From NCBI GenBank assembly GCA_041662605.1, contig JBAZSD010000003.1, forward strand, positions 186,001 through 250,000: 64,000 nucleotides of DNA, written 5' to 3'. A model generated the notes under the pieces. The model made no database searches and was not told the origin of the DNA. It saw nothing but the letters and a program-made list of their open reading frames with translations. Within the stretch, counting starts at the first letter, position 1. Each line of letters opens with the position of its first letter. This DNA is from Desulfomonilaceae bacterium. Lineage in GTDB: Bacteria > Desulfobacterota > Desulfomonilia > Desulfomonilales > Desulfomonilaceae. Shown here piece by piece: positions 37,572-46,319 of the stretch. The position numbers were made by a program, and so were the translations under genes.

Positions 37572-38010
37572 TACAGCGCCATTACGTTAAGAAATTTAAA
37601 TGATGACAGCAATTTAAAAGAGTTAACTCAGAGTAAGTCTGTCTTTTTGATCCAAATCAAGATGAAAAACAGCTTTGTGCGATATGTTCACAGGGACGCC
37701 TCCAGTTTGTTTCAATTGTGGTCTCATTGATTCAACACCTTCTGTGCAGCATCCGATAAACGATATTAGCTCAAACAGTTTTTTTCACCGTTCCACACTC
37801 CCAACCCTCGCTGCGATAGGTTCGCTCTGGTCCTTGACTGTGACACCTGCGGTTAATATGTTCAGGGACAGGATAAAGCACAGTTTTTCAGCAACCTGAA
37901 GACGGTTTTGCCCTCGTCGGGTATTCGGGGAGTAATCCATTGAACCCCGCTGTCATCAAGACGCCCGAAATAGCAGGACCGCCGCATCATCACGGAGGAT
38001 GGGGACAAAC
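37572..38010. other. Intergenic stretch, no gene recognised
   Basis: 440 bp between the AbfD-like and old-yellow-enzyme genes. A 74-codon frame at 37675-37899 lacks a ribosome site and any family resemblance. GGAGG at about 37995 serves the downstream gene. Confidence 0.4.
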
Positions 38011-39120
38011 ATGAGTAAAGGTATAAATAGTGGCGCACTGTTCACACCATTTGATTTACGTGGGCTCAAATTAAAAAACAGGGTAGTGATGTCGCCTCTG
38101 ACCCGGTCACGGGCTGGCGAGCAGCGACTGCCCAATGCGTTGATGGCAGAGTACTATGCTCAAAGAAGCTCCGCTGGGCTGATCATTAGCGAGGCCACGG
38201 TTGTGTCGAAACAGGGTATTGGCTGGCTAAACAGTCCGGGAATCTATTCGGACGAGCAGGCCGAAGCCTGGAAGCAAGTGGTGGATGTGGTTCACAGCAA
38301 GGGAACACCTATGTTTCTCCAGCTTTGGCATTGCGGACGGGCTTCCCACAAAGCTTTTCACGAGAACGGGGAACTTCCGGTAGCGCCCTCGGCCATCAAG
38401 ATTAATGATGACTATAGTCACACGCCTAATGGCAAGCAGCCGTATGAAACACCTAGAGCGCTGGAAACGGATGAGATACCGGCCATTGTGGAGGACTATC
38501 GACGAGCAGCCGAGCGCGCGAAGGCAGCGGGGTTTGACGGGGTGGAATTGCACTCGGCCAATGGATACCTCATTGATCAGTTCTTGCAATCCAAGACCAA
38601 TCATCGAACAGACCGCTATGGCGGCAGCATTGAAAACCGCTACCGATTTTTGGATGAAATCTTGAACGCGACTCTGACTGTCTGGCCATCCAATCGAGTC
38701 GGAGTGCATCTGGCGCCGAACGGCAGTTTCAATGACATGGGCTCACCGGATTATCGTGAGACTTTTCTGTATGTTGCGAGACAACTTGCCCGGTATAACC
38801 TCGGATACCTTCATGTGGTAGACGGCCTGGCGTTTGGGTTCCATAAATTGGGTGAGCCCATGAAGCTGGCGGAATTCCGGGACGTATACAAGGGACCGAT
38901 CATGGGGAACTGCGGTTACACGCAAGAAACAGCGGAAGCTGCGATTCACAACGGACATGCGGATCTGATCGCCTTTGGACGACCTTTTCTCAGCAATCCC
39001 GACCTTGTGGAACGTTTCGTGAATGGCTGGCCGTTGAATCCGCCGGCAGATATGAAGGTCTGGTATTCGTTTGACGCTGTTGGGTATACGGATTTCCCCA
39101 AGTACAAGAATTCCCGATAG
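38011..39120 (+). CDS. Old yellow enzyme-family ene-reductase (NemA-like)
   Basis: 369 residues from ATG 38011 (ATG at 37999 also possible). FMN barrel with LFTPFDLRGLKLKNRVVMSPLTRSRA start, LQLWHCGRASH, substrate-binding HSANGYLIDQFLQSKTNHRTDRYGGSIENR and DLIAFGRPFLSNPDL. This is the classical OYE subgroup like E. coli NemA, reducing activated alkenes or nitro compounds with NAD(P)H. Its codon choice looks more GC-rich than the neighbours, so it may be acquired; that is an impression only. Confidence 0.93.
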   Translation: MSKGINSGALFTPFDLRGLKLKNRVVMSPLTRSRAGEQRLPNALMAEYYAQRSSAGLIISEATVVSKQGIGWLNSPGIYSDEQAEAWKQVVDVVHSKGTPMFLQLWHCGRASHKAFHENGELPVAPSAIKINDDYSHTPNGKQPYETPRALETDEIPAIVEDYRRAAERAKAAGFDGVELHSANGYLIDQFLQSKTNHRTDRYGGSIENRYRFLDEILNATLTVWPSNRVGVHLAPNGSFNDMGSPDYRETFLYVARQLARYNLGYLHVVDGLAFGFHKLGEPMKLAEFRDVYKGPIMGNCGYTQETAEAAIHNGHADLIAFGRPFLSNPDLVERFVNGWPLNPPADMKVWYSFDAVGYTDFPKYKNSR

Positions 39121-39133
39121 AGCTTATCCAATA

Positions 39134-39418
39134 TTACCTGTTCATTTTGTTCCTTCTCAAAAGCAGTCGGATCGAGAGATAGGGGAAAAGGAAAAACAGA
39201 ATATTGCAGATCTTGATAAAAGCTATTCCGCAGTAGCTCATCAAATCATAGTCATGCCTACTCACTTCGAACCATTTTGAGGTCATCTTGTAACCCCAGT
39301 CTCCCCCGACCAAATAGGAAAAGAACCAGAAAAGCGTAAAGGCGAAAGTCATGAGGAAACAGGCGCCAAAGAAAGCTGACAGACTTTCCAGCGGATCATC
39401 ACGTTCAGCTATAGGCAT
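39134..39418 (-). CDS. Small membrane protein, unknown
   Basis: 94 residues from ATG 39418 (MPIAERDD), preceded by the strong ribosome site GGGAGGAGG. Two hydrophobic helices (FFGACFLMTFAFTLFWFFSYLVGG and IAFIKICNILFFLFPYLSIRLLL) with a basic C-terminus. No family recognised. Confidence 0.6.
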   Translation of the reverse strand: MPIAERDDPLESLSAFFGACFLMTFAFTLFWFFSYLVGGDWGYKMTSKWFEVSRHDYDLMSYCGIAFIKICNILFFLFPYLSIRLLLRRNKMNR

Positions 39419-39560
39419 GACTGACCTCCTCCCAGTTTCGTATAATGAAGCGTAGCGTTTATCAAAACAGAAATCTATCCTTCGAGCCGTTTGCAAAAGT
39501 ATTTCTTGGGTGTTTAAGCGCTACGGGAGTAAAAGACATCCTTATCCCTGTTTCAGCCAA

Positions 39561-40307
39561 TTAAAGTTGTATCCTGGAGAATAGATAACTCCCAATAGCG
39601 AGCAAAATTACAGTAAGAATTCCGAGTATCAGAAGATCCATTCCAATTCCGAATCGTGACACTTCGCCCAATGCCCCTCTCAAGCCATCTACTCCGTAAG
39701 TCAGCGGATCGAGACGAATGGCTATTTGTAAAGGTCTTGGCAAGCCATCGACAGGAAAAAGAGCGCCGGAGAAAAAAAAGAGCGGCATCACGATAAAATT
39801 CATAATTAGCGGAAAAGCCTGCATGTCCTCAAGGACAGATCCAATGGCTGTGCCCAGCGCTGTGACCATTATGGCGCAGAGGAACATAAAAAGCAGCGCA
39901 ATCGGGAAAAGCGCAAGGTTCTCAATATGGAATCCCGCTGCCAGACAAATTGCTGTGACGATCAAACCCTGAATAATGGCTACGGTTGCGCCGCCCAGAG
40001 TTCGCCCCAGCACAATCTGAAACCGGGATACAGGCGCTACCAGCGTCTCCTTAAGAAAGCCGAACTGCCGGTCCCATATGATTTCAATTCCTGAAAATAC
40101 TCCTGTGAATAGTATTCCCATCAAAATGATTCCTGGGGCTAGAAACTGAATGTAATTACCGCCACCGGCCTTTTGAAAGGTTGGTCCAAAGCCAAACCCA
40201 ATAGCCAGCAAGAAAAGAAGCGGCTGTCCGAGCGACCCAATTATTCTGGCTCGTGCGCGAAAATAACGCTTCAATTGCCTCAAACAAAGGATGTAGACTA
40301 CATTCAT
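39561..40307 (-). CDS. ABC-2-type transporter permease (DrrB-like)
   Basis: 248 residues with six hydrophobic helices. The start at 40307 overlaps the ATPase stop as ATGA, which supports this start. ABC2_membrane features: RARARIIGSLGQPLLFLLAIGFGFG and FFFSGALFPVDGLP. It would form the membrane part of an exporter for a drug, lipid or polyketide with the ATPase encoded directly upstream. Confidence 0.88.
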   Translation of the reverse strand: MNVVYILCLRQLKRYFRARARIIGSLGQPLLFLLAIGFGFGPTFQKAGGGNYIQFLAPGIILMGILFTGVFSGIEIIWDRQFGFLKETLVAPVSRFQIVLGRTLGGATVAIIQGLIVTAICLAAGFHIENLALFPIALLFMFLCAIMVTALGTAIGSVLEDMQAFPLIMNFIVMPLFFFSGALFPVDGLPRPLQIAIRLDPLTYGVDGLRGALGEVSRFGIGMDLLILGILTVILLAIGSYLFSRIQL

Positions 40308-41101
40308 CTTCGTCCCCAAACTTTTCGAAACGTCCTCATCCGATCAGACGCAGAAGCCGCCTCAGGGCGAATCGCATAACCTGTCAATAATATGAAAGCG
40401 TCCTCAAGTGATTCGGAATGAGTCAGCTCTTTTAAGGTGTCAGGCGCTCCATACGCGATTATTTTGCCTTGATCTATTATTGCTATTTCATCCGCGACAC
40501 GATCAGCTTCATCCATATAGTGAGTTGTAAAAAATACAGTGACGTTTTTCTCTTTGTTCAAGGTTCGGATATAATTCCAGATAAGGTTTCTAGTTTGAGG
40601 ATCGAGACCGAGAGTAGGTTCATCGAGAAAAATTACCTTCGGTTCATGTAACAGAGCGCGAGCGATTTCTAGCCTGCGCTTCATTCCTCCCGAAAAATTC
40701 TTTACAAAATCCTTCCTGCGATCCCAAAGCTGGACGAGCCTGAGAAGTTTTTCCGTCCTATCCTTTCTATCCTCTGCGGAAACCCCGTAAAGCACACCAT
40801 GCAACTGCAGATTTTCCAAAGCTGTCATGTCGCCATCCAAAGTCGGGTCTTGGAATACTATACCAATAGAACTCCGGACTTGACGTTGATCCCGTACAGG
40901 GTCGTGTCCATCCACGAGAATGGACCCACTGGTAGGTTTCAAAATAGTGGTGAGCATGTTGATTATCGTTGTCTTCCCAGCTCCATTTGGACCGAGAAAG
41001 CCAAATATCTCGCCGGCCGAAACCTTGAATGAAACCTGGTCTACAGCGCAGAAGGTCCCAAACTTCTTGACAAGGTCGTGTACTTCGATCATTTCAGTCA
41101 T
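40304..41101 (-). CDS. ABC transporter ATP-binding protein (DrrA-like)
   Basis: 265 residues from ATG 41101 (MTEMIEVHDLVKKFG). Walker A GPNGAGKTT, Q-loop VFQDPTLDGDMTALEN, signature FSGGMKRRLEIA, Walker B VIFLDEPTLGLDP and H-loop TTHYMDEAD. The DrrA-type C-terminal tail is short. It is coupled to the permease gene by a 4-nt overlap. Confidence 0.93.
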   Translation of the reverse strand: MTEMIEVHDLVKKFGTFCAVDQVSFKVSAGEIFGFLGPNGAGKTTIINMLTTILKPTSGSILVDGHDPVRDQRQVRSSIGIVFQDPTLDGDMTALENLQLHGVLYGVSAEDRKDRTEKLLRLVQLWDRRKDFVKNFSGGMKRRLEIARALLHEPKVIFLDEPTLGLDPQTRNLIWNYIRTLNKEKNVTVFFTTHYMDEADRVADEIAIIDQGKIIAYGAPDTLKELTHSESLEDAFILLTGYAIRPEAASASDRMRTFRKVWGRR

Positions 41102-41180
41102 ATGTTTTGATACGCTTTTTGCCCGTTTGGGCCGCACCCGATTTCTTGGACATTACTTAAGCCTCAAGCTGATTGTCTTG

Positions 41181-41290
41181 TCAATTGATGATGTCGTATT
41201 CCGCAGGGCTCATGAATCCCAGCCTTTCCAGTCGCCAATAATTGTTGGAGGTTTCGATAAACCCTGCCTCGGCCTCCCTGACCTGATTGA
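41181..41290 (-). pseudogene. IS3-type transposase C-terminal remnant
   Basis: Read on the minus strand, the stretch encodes NYWRLERLGFMSPAEYDIIN and a stop codon. It is preceded by QVREAEAGFIETSN. This matches the characteristic end of IS3-family integrase-core transposases (...YN..R.HSALGY.SP.EYE). No upstream catalytic domain remains. It marks the edge of an accessory zone. Confidence 0.6.
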
Positions 41291-41598
41291 TGTCGGTGTG
41301 TGTTGGGTAGTCACGTGCGGATCTGTGTGGAGGTTTTGAAAATAGTTTGCGGTGACAGGATTTTATAATGGTTCAGTTCCAGTCGGGTGATGGGAAGACC
41401 TTTTCTCCACAGGGAATGTCTGGAACAGTCGAAATAAAAAACCCTCCGGTGTGGGAGAGTCTCATGAAATGGTCTAGCAGGCTGAGAAGCGAGTTTTATG
41501 CTTCTACTATTAGCCAAATGATTCAATTACAAAGGCGTGCTGAAATCTAAAGTGAGTAGCCCCCCAATTGTCCATGCGTTTGCGTTGCGGGACAATAG
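41291..41598. other. Stretch without a supported gene
   Basis: Short frames only; none has family resemblance or a good ribosome site. It probably represents decayed insertion-sequence DNA between the IS3-type remnant and the IS630-type pseudogene. Confidence 0.35.
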
Positions 41599-42606
41599 TT
41601 GTTAACGGGCTTGCAAAACACCAAATATCGGTGCTGTGTCTGCTCTTTCCGCGCCTTAATGATAGTATGGAATGCTTTTATTGATCCTCGCACAGCAAAC
41701 CAGATCGCCCTACACACAGGCGTGTCGTATCTACAGTGCATAATGTCGTTTCGAGCTATAACAGGTGCGGTCCAGAAGCTGTGGATGGCTCCAAAGAGAG
41801 CAAACGACGACGCTGTTATTTGAGTAAAACGGAAGAGGCGGAATTCCTTGCGACGTTTCTTGATCAGGCCGGCGCAGGTCAGATCTGCGTAGCGGGTCGA
41901 ATAAAGATGCATTGGAAGATTATTTGGGCCATGAGGTTCATCATTCTACGGTTTACAGGATGCTTGACAGGAACGGTTGGCGGAAGGTAACGCCTCGTTC
42001 GGTTCATCCACAATCCAAGGAGCAGATCCAGGAGGATTTTAAAAAAAACTTCTCCAAATTAGTAGTTGAGGTCTTGGACGAAAGAGATCCGACCGACACA
42101 AGGCCATCTGTGATAATGACTCAAGACGAGAGAAGATTTGGTAGGACAAGCGATCTTCGGGCCTGCTGGGCCCCAAAGGCTGCAGACAAATTGTAAGGAC
42201 ATTCATTTACGTCTATGCGGCAGAGTGCATGGCGCTCGGGAAAATAACATCCCTGATGCTTCCCTATGCAAATACAGAGATGATGAATTTATTCCTGGAA
42301 GAAGTATTAGGGGACTTCAAAGACTATTTCTTCATCATGCTGGTAGATGGCGCGGGTTGGCATAGATCGGGCAATCTCAAAATCCCTGAGAATATAAGGC
42401 TGATATATCAACCTTCACACAGCCCTGAGATAAATCCGGTAGAGCATGTTTGGGACGAATTGAGAGAAAAGCATCTTCCAAACAAGGCCTTTCGATCTCT
42501 TGACGCAGTAGAGCGGGCCCTTTGCGAAGGGTTGCTCCAGCTACAACAAGACCCGGAAAGACTTCGCTCAATGACCGACTTTGAATACCTGAAAGTGATA
42601 AATTAA
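41599..42606 (+). pseudogene. IS630-family transposase, frameshifted
   Basis: The transposase is readable only across several frames. An HTH region (DPRTANQIALHTGVS, then shifted TVHNVVSSYNRCGPEAVDG) is followed by GRIK, then DALEDYLGHEVHHSTVYRMLDRNGWRKVTPR. The DDE residues follow: MTQDERRFGR, then IMLVDGAGWHRS and SPEINPVEHVWDELREK. I place shifts near 41730, 41905 and 42170. The DDE triad itself is intact in sequence, but the gene cannot make a single protein. Terminal inverted repeats were not recognised. Confidence 0.85.
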
Positions 42607-42979
42607 GTGGCGAATTGGTATTACATGGGCATGAGCGCATTTTGACACATATATATTTCTCCGCTGTTGAGCGTACCTTCTAATTGTGGTGCGCTCTTTT
42701 TTCCAATTCGACAATTTTTGTCTATTCTTATAAGGGGTAAACTGAATTTTGGGGAATCGTAAGTATGCTAGGCCTTGATTGAAAATGAACGTTAAAATTG
42801 ACCCCACGAACAGCCATATCGAAGCGAATATAATGTTCGACGAAGTAAAAACATATTCCCTGAGCCAGGTGACCGCCGAGTCCACACGCACCCCTTGTGA
42901 CATTCGTTGTATGTAATTGAGCACAAAAATATGGTCGGTTAAGTGTCATCCAAGTTCCGACAACGGGAACCAATGTAAT
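42607..42979. other. Short stretch with a possible membrane-protein fragment
   Basis: On the minus strand a frame at 42568-42924 encodes 118 residues. It has one good helix (ASIWLFVGSILTFIFNQGLAYL) but a tail that runs into the IS630 pseudogene. It may be a gene cut by the insertion. Low confidence; no start site or family can be defended. Confidence 0.25.
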
Positions 42980-44317
42980 TCATTCAAATTTCCTGGGCCT
43001 TTCCAAGTTGCAGTGGCGATGAGCTAGTCTAGCATTGTCAGGAACAGTTTGTCCTCCTTGCCAATATTGTTGCACGTGGTCAAGTACTGCATCATCTATC
43101 AAATTAATTGCTTGGCCGCAAATGCTGCAAGTTGAGTCCTGATCAAAAAGTTGCGCTTTCAGCGCCCTACTAAACAGTCGGGTAGAGTCATTTGGTGGTG
43201 TGGAGTCCATTATGGACTTTAAGCGATTTGCCCAAGTATTGAACGCATACTGAATTCGTCGATAATCACCAGTGGATGTTGAAACGGCATCAACCCAAGT
43301 TTCGTCGGAGCTAATAAGGTCAACATAAGCTTCGTATATCGAATCACTAGCCCGTGTAAGTGCCCCGCGGTCATAGTGTGCAAAGGATGTGGCGACAGCT
43401 GAAAATATACTGGCGTTTATGACACTAACCCAGTCGCCTGCTTTTCTGTTATCTGGGCGAGTTCTAAGGCGAAATCCCTTATTTCCGAACACAGTGAGAC
43501 ATACCTGCATACATTTTTTAAAAACTTGTCGGTATTCCTTGATGTCTGCGTCGTCAGCATGCTGGTATTTTTTTAAAAATTGGTTAATAAATTGTTTGAG
43601 CCCCTTTTTTGCATGGTTGTGAGTGTATTGATAAAAGGCCAAAAATCTCATAACTAAAGCTCTATCTTGCATCCGTTTCTCAAGTCCCTTTTGGCCGGCA
43701 CAAGCACGAAAATCAGGATCCAAAGCGAGTTCTTTTATCAAGTCGTTGAGGCTACCAGGAAAAATACAATTACGAATTTCTGTTTCATTCAGCGCCACGC
43801 CCCCCGTATTTAGACGTTTGAAAATAACAAACATCAACTCTTTGGGAACCGATTGGTCTAATTCAAAAGTGCGTAGTGTGGAGTTTTCAAGTTTGTCTTG
43901 AGTCTCAACGTCTAAATCTTTAAACTTTTTGTTATTGAGGCCTTTTAGAAGTTCAAGTTTCGATAGTTCAAATTCATTGGCAAAAAACCTAAAAACTGTT
44001 TTTAGGCGCTGAAGTCCATCTATGACCTCGTGTTTCCCCTCATCATTAGTAGCCAAGTAAATCACTGGCACAGGCAGATCGATCAAGAATGATTCAATTA
44101 GGAGTGAGGCTCGTTTATGATCCCAAACATATCCCCTTTGCCATTCGGGACTTATTATAAGCCGCCCCTTTTCATAACGTCGGTTTAACTCGAACAGGCT
44201 CCTATCGAATTTTTCCAACGCCACAGTTTGCGTTTTTGACTCAATTACCAAATCGCCTTCATCATCACCTTCAAGGTGCACTAAATCATCCTGTGCTTCA
44301 TCAAAAGTGTCATCCAT
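42980..44317 (-). CDS. DUF262-HNH nuclease (GmrSD-type defence protein)
   Basis: 445 residues. The N-terminal DUF262/ParB-like nucleotide-binding domain is at about 35-250 (ISPEWQRGYVWDHKRASLLIESFLIDLPVPVIYL, EVIDGLQRLKTVFRFF, FKRLNTGGVALNETEIRNC). The C-terminal HNH zinc nuclease is CSICGQAINLIDDAVLDHVQQYWQGGQTVPDNARLAHRHCN. This is the single-chain relative of GmrS-GmrD, a restriction system against modified phage DNA. It stands alone, with no methyltransferase, next to insertion-sequence debris and just outside the tRNA-Gly integrative element. Confidence 0.85.
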   Translation of the reverse strand: MDDTFDEAQDDLVHLEGDDEGDLVIESKTQTVALEKFDRSLFELNRRYEKGRLIISPEWQRGYVWDHKRASLLIESFLIDLPVPVIYLATNDEGKHEVIDGLQRLKTVFRFFANEFELSKLELLKGLNNKKFKDLDVETQDKLENSTLRTFELDQSVPKELMFVIFKRLNTGGVALNETEIRNCIFPGSLNDLIKELALDPDFRACAGQKGLEKRMQDRALVMRFLAFYQYTHNHAKKGLKQFINQFLKKYQHADDADIKEYRQVFKKCMQVCLTVFGNKGFRLRTRPDNRKAGDWVSVINASIFSAVATSFAHYDRGALTRASDSIYEAYVDLISSDETWVDAVSTSTGDYRRIQYAFNTWANRLKSIMDSTPPNDSTRLFSRALKAQLFDQDSTCSICGQAINLIDDAVLDHVQQYWQGGQTVPDNARLAHRHCNLERPRKFE

Positions 44318-44768
44318 AGATTACGCCCTCATTTTTAACGGTGTTTAAAATTACTCAAAAATATCATCGCGAGAGAGTCAAACGGAACTTAAAAGGGTAG
44401 CATATCACCATTTCTAATATGCTGAATCCAACAAATCAACTTTTTAATGGAAAACGGATAATCTGTTCATCCCGGCCAGCACTTTGTTCCCAAACCAAGT
44501 TGGCCATTTTTCGTTTACGCTTCGCTCACTGCACACACGCACACTGTGATTATGCCGCTCGGCCCCGGCGCGGCTACATCCAGTGATATTATGTCGATCC
44601 AGTTGTGATTGATCCAATGAACAAGAGTATTAGTCGATCCAATCGAACGCGTCCAACCTGAATACAAAAGTATTGCAGTTGTAACCTTCCCCCTCTCGGT
44701 CAAATTCTAAATTGATTTAAATGTCAACGCGACTTTTGATTTTAAATTACGAATAAAGGTTAAAGTAA
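44318..44768. other. Accessory-margin stretch without a supported gene
   Basis: About 450 bp between the DUF262-HNH start and the left arm of the integrated element. It contains three spaced TCGATCCA/TTGATCCA-like motifs at about 44590-44640. I see no gene, only a short frame at 44515-44703 that I do not trust. Confidence 0.35.
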
Positions 44769-44868
44769 ATTCGAGGCCCAATTTGCACAAGAGATGCACA
44801 ACTAATTTTGGGCCTCTACTTCTAATGATATTAACTAGTTAGTGGAGCGGGAAACGGGATTTGAACCC
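44769..44868. repeat. attL: tRNA-Gly 3' end fragment plus downstream hairpin
   Basis: The last 31 bp (44838-44868) are identical to 61638-61668. The 70 bp before that (from TTCGAGGCCCAATTTGCAC) are a diverged copy of the segment at 61570-61637, both containing AGGCCCAA...TTGGGCCT hairpin arms. The tRNA match stops after CCC at 44868, so only the tRNA 3' part remains here. Confidence 0.85.
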
Positions 44869-44899
44869 TGTGCATGGCTTATAACATGTTAATATCATT
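44824..44899. repeat. 12-bp inverted repeat around the left att core
   Basis: AATGATATTAAC at 44824-44835 and its exact reverse complement GTTAATATCATT at 44888-44899 flank the att core. The left arm lies on the chromosomal side and the right arm inside the element. The attR side has only a partial equivalent. Confidence 0.5.
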
Positions 44900-44923
44900 G
44901 GTGTTATTTTTTACCATTTACCG

Positions 44924-44943
44924 TTTGCACACGGTTTGCACAC
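44924..44943 (+). repeat. Arm-type repeat, TTTGCACAC pair (left)
   Basis: TTTGCACACGGTTTGCACAC, two copies of TTTGCACAC spaced by 11 bp, 55 bp inside the left att core. The identical 20-mer occurs at 61582-61601, just past the right core. A degenerate form (TTTGCACAAGAGATGCACAA) is at 44783-44802. Candidate integrase or excisionase arm sites. Confidence 0.6.
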
Positions 44944-45002
44944 AACCAAAACCCTTCCTAAGATATAAAAGATACTGTATCAAAATCATATAGTATATAT
45001 AT

Positions 45003-45090
45003 TACTGTCTTTACTGTCTTACTGTCTTTATAAGCTGATTTCAATATGTTATCCTAGACAGTAGAATCTACCCTACTGTCTTACTGTCTT
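45003..45090 (+). repeat. Left-end TACTGTCTT repeat array (8-bp period)
   Basis: TACTGTCTT at 45012, 45020, 45074 and 45082, a one-base-shorter copy at 45003 and an inverted copy (AGACAGTAG) at 45056. Adjacent copies overlap by one base, giving an 8-bp period. An AT-rich TATATATAT tract precedes it. The same motif in the opposite orientation stands at the right end (61362-61446). Confidence 0.75.
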
Positions 45091-45308
45091 TATTTCTTGG
45101 CCTGATTAAAATCAACGAAACGTTACATCGGGGAAAAAGAACACTTTTCGCTCAAACCTCAAAAACGCTCGTACGCTCTTCTTTCTTCCAATCCGATATT
45201 GTGTTTCGGCTGTTTTTGCTATCAAACAAGCGCCAGCACTGGTTTTAAAATGTTACCAACCCTTCCCTTGGTTAACAAAACAAGCGCGACATGCGCGATA
45301 TTATTATC

Positions 45309-45348
45309 TTGACAAAGAAACTAATGGCTCTATAATCGCGATAGAGCC
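45309..45348 (+). promoter_or_regulatory. Promoter with dyad operator for the serine recombinase
   Basis: TTGACA (45309-45314), 16-bp spacer, TATAAT (45331-45336), a perfect -35/-10 pair. The inverted repeat GGCTCTAT (45326-45333) / ATAGAGCC (45341-45348) straddles the -10 box, so a dimeric protein bound here would block transcription. The recombinase itself or another element regulator could bind. Confidence 0.7.
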
Positions 45349-45377
45349 AGACAATGTTGTCGCGTGAGGTTATAGCG

Positions 45378-46055
45378 ATGAAAAAAGCCGCAATATATGC
45401 CAGGGTTTCCACCGATGAGCAAAAGAAACACGGCATTAGTCTTGACGCCCAGGTGGCCCGGTGTGAGCAGTATGCCAAAGATAACGGTTATGAGGTTGTT
45501 CATACCGGAATCGAGAGCATCTCTGGGAAAGACACTGAACATCGGCCAATCCTTCAAAACATCTTGGAAATGGCAAACAAGAGACGCATCAATCATTTGT
45601 TGGTGGTTAAACTGGATCGCCTCAGCCGTGACACAGAGGATTCCCTTAGAATAGGAAAGATGCTGGCAAAGAAACATGTTGGTCTACATCTGGTAACCGA
45701 AGGCGGAGAGGTTGATCTGAGTGATCCGAATCAAGAGGCCATGTTCACCATGCGAGCCATGATGGGTCGGTTTGAGAGAAGGCGAATCAGTCTCAACACA
45801 AAGTTCGCCCTGGCCCGTAAGCGTGACCTGGGACAGAGGATCAGCCGCCACGCTCCTTATGGTTACCGATTTAAGGGCGACAAACTTGTTATAAACAGCC
45901 ATGAACAGGGCGTTATTAAGCGCATCCAAGAGCTGAACGCAGATGGTTATTCGCTGCGATCAATCGAGCAAACACTATATCAAGAGGGGTTATTAAACCG
46001 ATGCAACAAAAGGATAGCGGCAACTCAAATTTGGAGAGTGTTAAGGGCCGCATGA
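45378..46055 (+). CDS. Serine recombinase (resolvase/invertase N-terminal domain)
   Basis: 225 residues from ATG 45378 (GAGG ribosome site). IYARVSTDEQKKHGISLDAQ contains the nucleophile Ser11; LLVVKLDRLSRDTEDS and FERRRISLNTKFALARKR continue the catalytic domain and E-helix. A short recombinase-type C-terminal domain (SRHAPYGYRF...DGYSLRSIEQTLYQEGL) and HTH-like end follow. It is too small for a large serine integrase, so inversion, resolution or help with element maintenance is likelier than integration. Sits at the end opposite the tyrosine integrase. Confidence 0.9.
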   Translation: MKKAAIYARVSTDEQKKHGISLDAQVARCEQYAKDNGYEVVHTGIESISGKDTEHRPILQNILEMANKRRINHLLVVKLDRLSRDTEDSLRIGKMLAKKHVGLHLVTEGGEVDLSDPNQEAMFTMRAMMGRFERRRISLNTKFALARKRDLGQRISRHAPYGYRFKGDKLVINSHEQGVIKRIQELNADGYSLRSIEQTLYQEGLLNRCNKRIAATQIWRVLRAA

Positions 46056-46210
46056 GAAAATCTATTAAGAGTATGAGCTTCCAGGAGCAGCTTGTTTCTT
46101 TGTCGAAAGATCCAAGATTCAAGGATCTCGTGACGGACATTCGGAAAGACTCAACGGATCGACAAGAGGCATTGCAAAAGCAAATTGACTCGATGGCTTC
46201 GGGTGAGTAG
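46052..46210 (+). CDS. Small unknown protein coupled to the recombinase
   Basis: 52 residues from ATG 46052, whose ATGA overlaps the recombinase stop; a TAAGGG ribosome site lies inside the recombinase gene. Charged, helical (SFQEQLVSLSKDPRFKDLVTDIRKDSTDRQEAL). No family recognised. Confidence 0.5.
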   Translation: MRKSIKSMSFQEQLVSLSKDPRFKDLVTDIRKDSTDRQEALQKQIDSMASGE

Positions 46211-46214
46211 GCCG

Positions 46215-46250
46215 GACCCCCTAAAGCCGAATTAGCCCCTCCAGGGGGTC
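46215..46250 (+). terminator. Hairpin GACCCCCT/AGGGGGTC after the recombinase pair
   Basis: 8-bp GC-rich stem (46215-46222 with 46243-46250) in the gap between 46210 and 46320. No T-run, so it may slow transcription or act in RNA structure. Confidence 0.35.
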
Positions 46251-46319
46251 TGGCAACGGGGCAGAATCTTCGACAACCTTGTAATTTCGGCCTGTAAAAT
46301 TCGGCCGTTTGGAGGCTAT

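Noticed and set aside
37675..37899. 74-codon ORF between the AbfD-like and OYE genes
   Set aside because: No ribosome site, no family resemblance, ordinary composition; likely chance.
42980..44317. Restriction-modification system
   Set aside because: The DUF262-HNH protein has no methyltransferase or specificity subunit nearby; type IV-like restriction is the better guess.
44515..44703. 62-codon minus-strand ORF left of the element
   Set aside because: Sequence looks random, no ribosome site; contains simple repeated TGATCCA motifs.
44769..44837. Second, older attL with another element to its left
   Set aside because: I found no further copy of the tRNA 3' core left of 44769, so a second intact element is not supported; a scar remains possible.
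45003..45090. CRISPR-like repeat array
   Set aside because: Repeat units are 8-9 bp and overlap; no spacers of regular length and no cas genes. The same motif inverted at the other element end fits end-arms better.
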